DNA of 64,000 bases, from positions 1-64,000 of the forward strand of contig NZ_ATDN01000078.1 in the NCBI RefSeq assembly GCF_004014805.1, read 5' to 3'. Both the position numbers and the translations under genes were made by a program. The DNA is from Mycolicibacterium elephantis DSM 44368 (GTDB lineage: Bacteria; Actinomycetota; Actinomycetes; Mycobacteriales; Mycobacteriaceae). The notes beneath the pieces were generated by a model, which had not been told where the DNA came from, ran no database searches, and saw only the letters and a program-made list of their open reading frames with translations. Numbering within the stretch: the stretch's first letter is position 1; each line of letters begins with the position of its first letter. Below are positions 60,695 through 64,000 of the stretch, one piece after another.

Positions 60695-62185
60695 ATGATC
60701 ATCACCGGCGTTGCCCTCTTCCTGCTCGTCCTCACCGTCAGCGGAGTGGTCTCCGCGCGGCGGGTGCGCGGTGACACCGCCAATTATCTGGTCGCCGGGC
60801 GCACGCTACCCGCGGTCCTGGTCGCCGCGGTGCTCATCGCCCAACCCGTCGATTCCAACGCCACCATCGGCAACGCCGACCTGTCCGCGACCTTCGGCTT
60901 CTGGGCCGGCGCGGCGCTGCCGATCGGGTTGGCGCTGTGCCTGTTTCTGATGGGCTTGTTCTTCGCGAAACGGTTGCGCGCCACCAACGTGGTGACGCTG
61001 CCGGAGTACTTCCGCAACCGCTTCGGCCGCGGCATCGAAACGGTGTCGTCGTGTCTGACCGTTGGCAGCTTCGCGATCCTGTTGGCCGGCAACCTGGTCG
61101 CGCTGGGCTTTCTGCTGGAACGCTTCCTCGGCGTCTCCTACACCCTCGGCATCATGATCACCGTCCCACTGGCGCTGCTCTACACCATCACCGGCGGCAT
61201 GTTCGCCAGCGTCTACACCGGTGTCGCCCAGGTGATCGTCAACGTCGTCGCGGTGTTCTCACTGGTGATCTGGGTGGCGACCACACACGGGTTCAGCGCG
61301 CCGGAGGGTCTGGGCGCCGGCGATTTCGCCCAACTCACCTCCGCAGAGTCCGGCGCGGTGATCAACTGGGCCACCATCATCGCGTTGGCGCTGGGCAACC
61401 TGGTCGCGATCGACCTGATGCAACGCGTTTTCTCGGCGCGCAGCCCCGGCGCTGCGCAGCAGGCCTGCTTCACCGCTGCCGCAGGCATTCTGGTGCTGTG
61501 CATTCCGTTGTCGTTCGTCGCGCTCGCGGCGGTCGGCATCGTCGGCGACGCCGCCGGCGACGGCCCGATCCTCTACACGCTGCTGGGCCAGTTCGCGCCG
61601 ACGTGGCTGGCGATCATCGTCATCTCCGGCCTGTTGGCGGCGACTCTGACGACTGTCAGCGGGATCCTGCTGTCGACGGCATCGGTGATGGTGCGCAACG
61701 TGTTCCGCATCGATGAGCAAGCCATCGTGATGACCCGGCGGATCCTGCGGGCCACCCGCTGGTGGACCCTGCCGATGGCGGCGCTGGCAGCCGTTGTGGC
61801 GCTGCGGGTTCCGCAGACCGGGATCCTGCTCACCTTGTCGTTCGACCTGCTGCTGGCCAGCCTGGTCGTGCCGTTCATCCTCGGGCTGTACTGGTCGCGG
61901 GGCGGAGCCGCGGCGGCGACGGCGGCGATCGTGGTGGGCGGCACGGTGCGGTTGACGTATTTCGTGCTCACCCCGACCATCTACGGCGTCGACAACACGC
62001 TGCTGTACTTCCCCAACGAGTGGGTGTCGACGGCGGTCGACGGCTGGTCCACCCTGCTGGCCGGGGCCACGTCCCTGGTGGCCTACGTGGTGGTGGCGCT
62101 GATGACCACGCCCCCGGCCGCCCCGGACGAGCCGGAGACCGCGGTCGAGGCGGAACCGGCCACCCTCACGGCGGCCCGGCCCTGA
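60695..62185 (+). CDS. Sodium:solute symporter family transporter
   Basis: A 496-residue SSS-family permease with about 13 membrane segments. The N-terminal VVSARRVRGDTANYLVAGRT and DSNATIGNADLSATFGFWAG mark helix 1-2, and ATNVVTLPEYFRNRFGR is the typical helix 2-3 loop. A GGAG ribosome-binding site lies upstream. As the only transporter in the operon it probably imports its substrate (urea, guanidine or a guanidino compound). The final 25 residues are an acidic, Pro/Ala-rich cytoplasmic tail. Confidence 0.9.
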   Translation: MIITGVALFLLVLTVSGVVSARRVRGDTANYLVAGRTLPAVLVAAVLIAQPVDSNATIGNADLSATFGFWAGAALPIGLALCLFLMGLFFAKRLRATNVVTLPEYFRNRFGRGIETVSSCLTVGSFAILLAGNLVALGFLLERFLGVSYTLGIMITVPLALLYTITGGMFASVYTGVAQVIVNVVAVFSLVIWVATTHGFSAPEGLGAGDFAQLTSAESGAVINWATIIALALGNLVAIDLMQRVFSARSPGAAQQACFTAAAGILVLCIPLSFVALAAVGIVGDAAGDGPILYTLLGQFAPTWLAIIVISGLLAATLTTVSGILLSTASVMVRNVFRIDEQAIVMTRRILRATRWWTLPMAALAAVVALRVPQTGILLTLSFDLLLASLVVPFILGLYWSRGGAAAATAAIVVGGTVRLTYFVLTPTIYGVDNTLLYFPNEWVSTAVDGWSTLLAGATSLVAYVVVALMTTPPAAPDEPETAVEAEPATLTAARP

Positions 62186-62244
62186 CCCCGGCGATCACCG
62201 TGGTTGCGCACGCGTCGAGCCTGTCCGGCTGGCAGGATCGACGC

Positions 62245-62916
62245 GTGCACACCACCGGGGGCGGCCGTCCCCGACTCGAGGGGCGCAAGCGGCCGGGCGA
62301 CACCGCCCGCGACGAGGTGCTGGACGCCGCGGCGGAGTTGTTCACCACGTTGGGGGTGGCGGCGACGTCGACGCGCCAGATCGCCGAGGCCGTCGGCATC
62401 CGGCAGGCGTCGCTGTACCACCATTTCCGCACCAAGGACGACATCCTGGCGGCGCTGCTGCACGGCACCGTCGCGTCGTCGTTGGCCGCCGCGCAGCGAC
62501 TGCTGGACCGGCAGGAGCCGGCCGCGGTGCTGCTGCACGCGTTGACCTACCTCGACGGCCGACTGCTGTGGGACAGCCCGTGGAACCTCGGCATCCTCTA
62601 CCTGCTGCCCGAGGTCCGTGCCCCGCGGTTCGACGAATTCCACCGGCAGCGAAGCCAGTTGCGCCAGGCGTACCGCACGCTGGTGCATCGTGTGCTCGAC
62701 GGCCGGCAGCGGTGTGACGACGAGTTCGACGTCGGCGCCGACGAGGATGTGGTGTTCCGGCTCGTCGAGTCGCTGCCGAACCTGCGTGCCGACGGGTTGG
62801 GCGAACCGGATCAGCCGCAGCGCACCGCCGACATGGCGTTGCATGTGCTGGGCTGGCGCGGGGACTGGCCCGCGCTGCGCGCGGCCTCGCGAGCCGTCAC
62901 CGATGAGGTCGGCTGA
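62245..62916 (+). CDS. TetR family transcriptional regulator
   Basis: A 223-residue regulator. The N-terminal TetR helix-turn-helix includes VLDAAAELFTTLGVAATSTRQIAEAVGIRQASLYHHFRTK in consecutive segments. The C-terminal part is helical and unassigned. The GTG at 62245 gives a normal TetR N-terminus; a GTG at 62200 is possible. It is the last gene of the operon and the best candidate to bind the CTGTC-N4-GACAG sites upstream of the DUF1989 genes. Confidence 0.88.
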   Translation: MHTTGGGRPRLEGRKRPGDTARDEVLDAAAELFTTLGVAATSTRQIAEAVGIRQASLYHHFRTKDDILAALLHGTVASSLAAAQRLLDRQEPAAVLLHALTYLDGRLLWDSPWNLGILYLLPEVRAPRFDEFHRQRSQLRQAYRTLVHRVLDGRQRCDDEFDVGADEDVVFRLVESLPNLRADGLGEPDQPQRTADMALHVLGWRGDWPALRAASRAVTDEVG

Positions 62917-62965
62917 TCGTTTTTCCGCCAAAGGGACAGACGGGCGGGAAAGTGCGAGTAAATCC

Positions 62966-62987
62966 CGCCGAGACGTCGATCTCGGCG
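62966..62987 (+). terminator. Hairpin after the TetR gene
   Basis: CGCCGAGA/TCTCGGCG (62966-62973 and 62980-62987) with a 6-nt loop. An alternative stem, GGCGGGA (62943-62949) with TCCCGCC (62963-62969), would compete for the first arm. It could end the carboxylase operon before the sirtuin gene. Confidence 0.4.
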
Positions 62988-63045
62988 CGGGGCCGGGCCG
63001 CGCATCGCCGCAGGCGTTGATGAGCTGAGCCGTACCCTCGACACC

Positions 63046-63888
63046 GTGGACGCCCCGGAACTGGTCGATGTGCTGCGCGGCAGGCGTGTCGCCGTGCTGA
63101 CCGGCGCGGGGATATCGACCGACTCGGGTATCCCGGACTACCGCGGACCGGACTCGCCGCCGAGCAATCCGATGACGATTCGGCAGTTCACCTCCGACCC
63201 GGCGTTTCGGCAGCGGTACTGGGCGCGCAACCACCTCGGCTGGCGGCACATGGACACCACCGCGCCCAACGCCGGTCACCGCGCGCTGGCCCGGCTCGAG
63301 CGGGCCGGCGTCGTGTGCGGGCTGATCACCCAGAACGTCGACCTGTTGCACACCAAGGCGGGCAGTCGCGCGGTGGTCAACCTGCACGGCAGCTACGCCG
63401 AGGTGATCTGCCTGGGCTGCGGCCACCGCATGTCGCGCGCGGCGCTCGCCGACCTGTTGGAGGAAGCCAACCCGGGATTCGCGCGGCGCGCCGAGGCGGT
63501 CGGTGGTATCGCCGTGGCACCGGACGCCGACGCGGTGGTCGACGACACCGCGTCGTTTCGCGTCGTCGACTGCGGGCGATGCGGCGGCATGCTCAAGCCC
63601 GACATCGTCTACTTCGGCGAGAACGTGCCCAAAGAGCGTGTGACAGAGGCATATTCGGTCGTCGATGCCGCCGACGCGCTGTTGGTGGCGGGGTCGTCGC
63701 TGACGGTGTACTCCGGTTACCGGTTCGTCCGGCACGCGGCGGCCGCCGGGATGCCGGTCGCGATCATCAACCGCGGGCCGACGCGCGGCGACGCGCTTGC
63801 CACGGTCAAGGTCGACAGCGGCTGCTCGGAGATGTTGGCCCTGCTGGTGTGTGAGTTGGGCGCGCAAACGGACGCTGTAGGGGCATAG
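63046..63888 (+). CDS. Sir2-family NAD-dependent protein deacylase (class II-like)
   Basis: A 280-residue sirtuin. It has GAGIS (20-24), TQNVDLLHTKAG (95-106), the catalytic His114 in NLHGSY and a zinc site from C122/C125 and C176/C179. NVDLLHTKAGSR resembles SIRT4-type class II sirtuins, where many members have NVDGLH or NVDALH. It removes acyl or ADP-ribosyl-type groups from protein Lys using NAD. It starts with GTG. It converges on proB. Confidence 0.92.
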   Translation: MDAPELVDVLRGRRVAVLTGAGISTDSGIPDYRGPDSPPSNPMTIRQFTSDPAFRQRYWARNHLGWRHMDTTAPNAGHRALARLERAGVVCGLITQNVDLLHTKAGSRAVVNLHGSYAEVICLGCGHRMSRAALADLLEEANPGFARRAEAVGGIAVAPDADAVVDDTASFRVVDCGRCGGMLKPDIVYFGENVPKERVTEAYSVVDAADALLVAGSSLTVYSGYRFVRHAAAAGMPVAIINRGPTRGDALATVKVDSGCSEMLALLVCELGAQTDAVGA

Positions 63889-63903
63889 CCGCGCCGAAAT
63901 CGC

Positions 63904-64000
63904 CTAGACGGCGACCAGATCGTCGGCGTGCACCGCGGGCCTGCGCATGTCGGCGGGCAGGTCCGATGTCGACCGGCCCAGCATGGTCTCCAGCTCGGTG
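63904..64000 (-). CDS. proB: Glutamate 5-kinase, C-terminal end (partial)
   Basis: The last 31 codons of a minus-strand gene enter from the right edge. They encode MLGRSTSDLPADMRRP and VHADDLVAV, nearly the same as the C-terminal end of mycobacterial ProB. ProB phosphorylates glutamate for ProA in proline synthesis. The gene lies 15 bp after the convergent sirtuin gene, and its start is outside the window. Confidence 0.85.
   Translation of the reverse strand, partial: TELETMLGRSTSDLPADMRRPAVHADDLVAV

Noticed and set aside
1..64000. tRNA or rRNA genes, insertion sequences or integrase-flanked islands
   Set aside because: I saw no tRNA-like cloverleaf, rRNA segment, transposase motif or terminal repeat. 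A tRNAscan and ISfinder search would confirm this.

Overview
The window is high-GC actinobacterial DNA and almost certainly comes from a Mycobacterium/Mycolicibacterium-type genome. The main support is the block proA-moxR-VWA-nadD-rsfS-gpgP-octT-degV on the minus strand, plus rbsK, nadE and the 3' end of proB. This is the gene order remembered for the M. tuberculosis Rv2417c-Rv2439c region. NadE keeps the mycobacterial catalytic residue numbering E52/K121/C176. GTG and TTG starts and 4-bp ATGA/GTGA start-stop overlaps are frequent.

Region 1 (about 0.3-36 kb) is an accessory catabolic island. It encodes steroid-type ring degradation enzymes: a KshA-like Rieske oxygenase, three KstD-like flavoproteins, an HsaA-like flavin monooxygenase, an HsaC-like extradiol dioxygenase and an HsaD-like meta-cleavage hydrolase. 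Around these lie two Baeyer-Villiger-type monooxygenases, two HSL-type esterases, six SDRs, an Old Yellow Enzyme homologue, an acyl-CoA ligase, an MDR alcohol dehydrogenase, an aldehyde dehydrogenase, a paired acyl-CoA dehydrogenase, a thioesterase and an unidentified HxD...H protein. IclR, PadR and ArsR regulators are interspersed, several next to palindromes or repeats that could be operators. The likely logic is oxidation of a polycyclic ketone (steroid or terpenoid), Baeyer-Villiger and esterase removal of a side chain, then ring opening. The actual substrate cannot be read from the sequence.

Region 2 (about 36.4-49.6 kb) is conserved core: DegV, glucosylglycerate-lipopolysaccharide enzymes (octT, gpgP), ribosome silencing (rsfS), NAD synthesis (nadD, nadE), a MoxR/VWA pair, proA and rbsK. 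Accessory genes here are an enoyl-CoA hydratase, a CmtR-like metal sensor overlapping a CDF-like efflux protein, an isoprenylcysteine-methyltransferase-like membrane protein and a PEBP protein.

Region 3 (49.6-63.9 kb) separates nadE from proB, which are adjacent in the remembered M. tuberculosis order. It holds a cysteine hydrolase, an alpha/beta-hydrolase/adenylate-cyclase fusion, and a tightly coupled operon: two DUF1989 proteins, a biotin-dependent urea/guanidine carboxylase, an allophanate hydrolase with an extra C-terminal domain, an IPNS-type 2-oxoglutarate/Fe(II) dioxygenase, a sodium:solute symporter and a TetR regulator. A class-II-like sirtuin follows. Two CTGTC-N4-GACAG palindromes lie upstream of the operon and are candidate operators. 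This operon, with its fused allophanate hydrolase and added dioxygenase, is the strongest candidate for an incompletely described system.

No rRNA, tRNA, CRISPR array, transposase or integrase was recognised.
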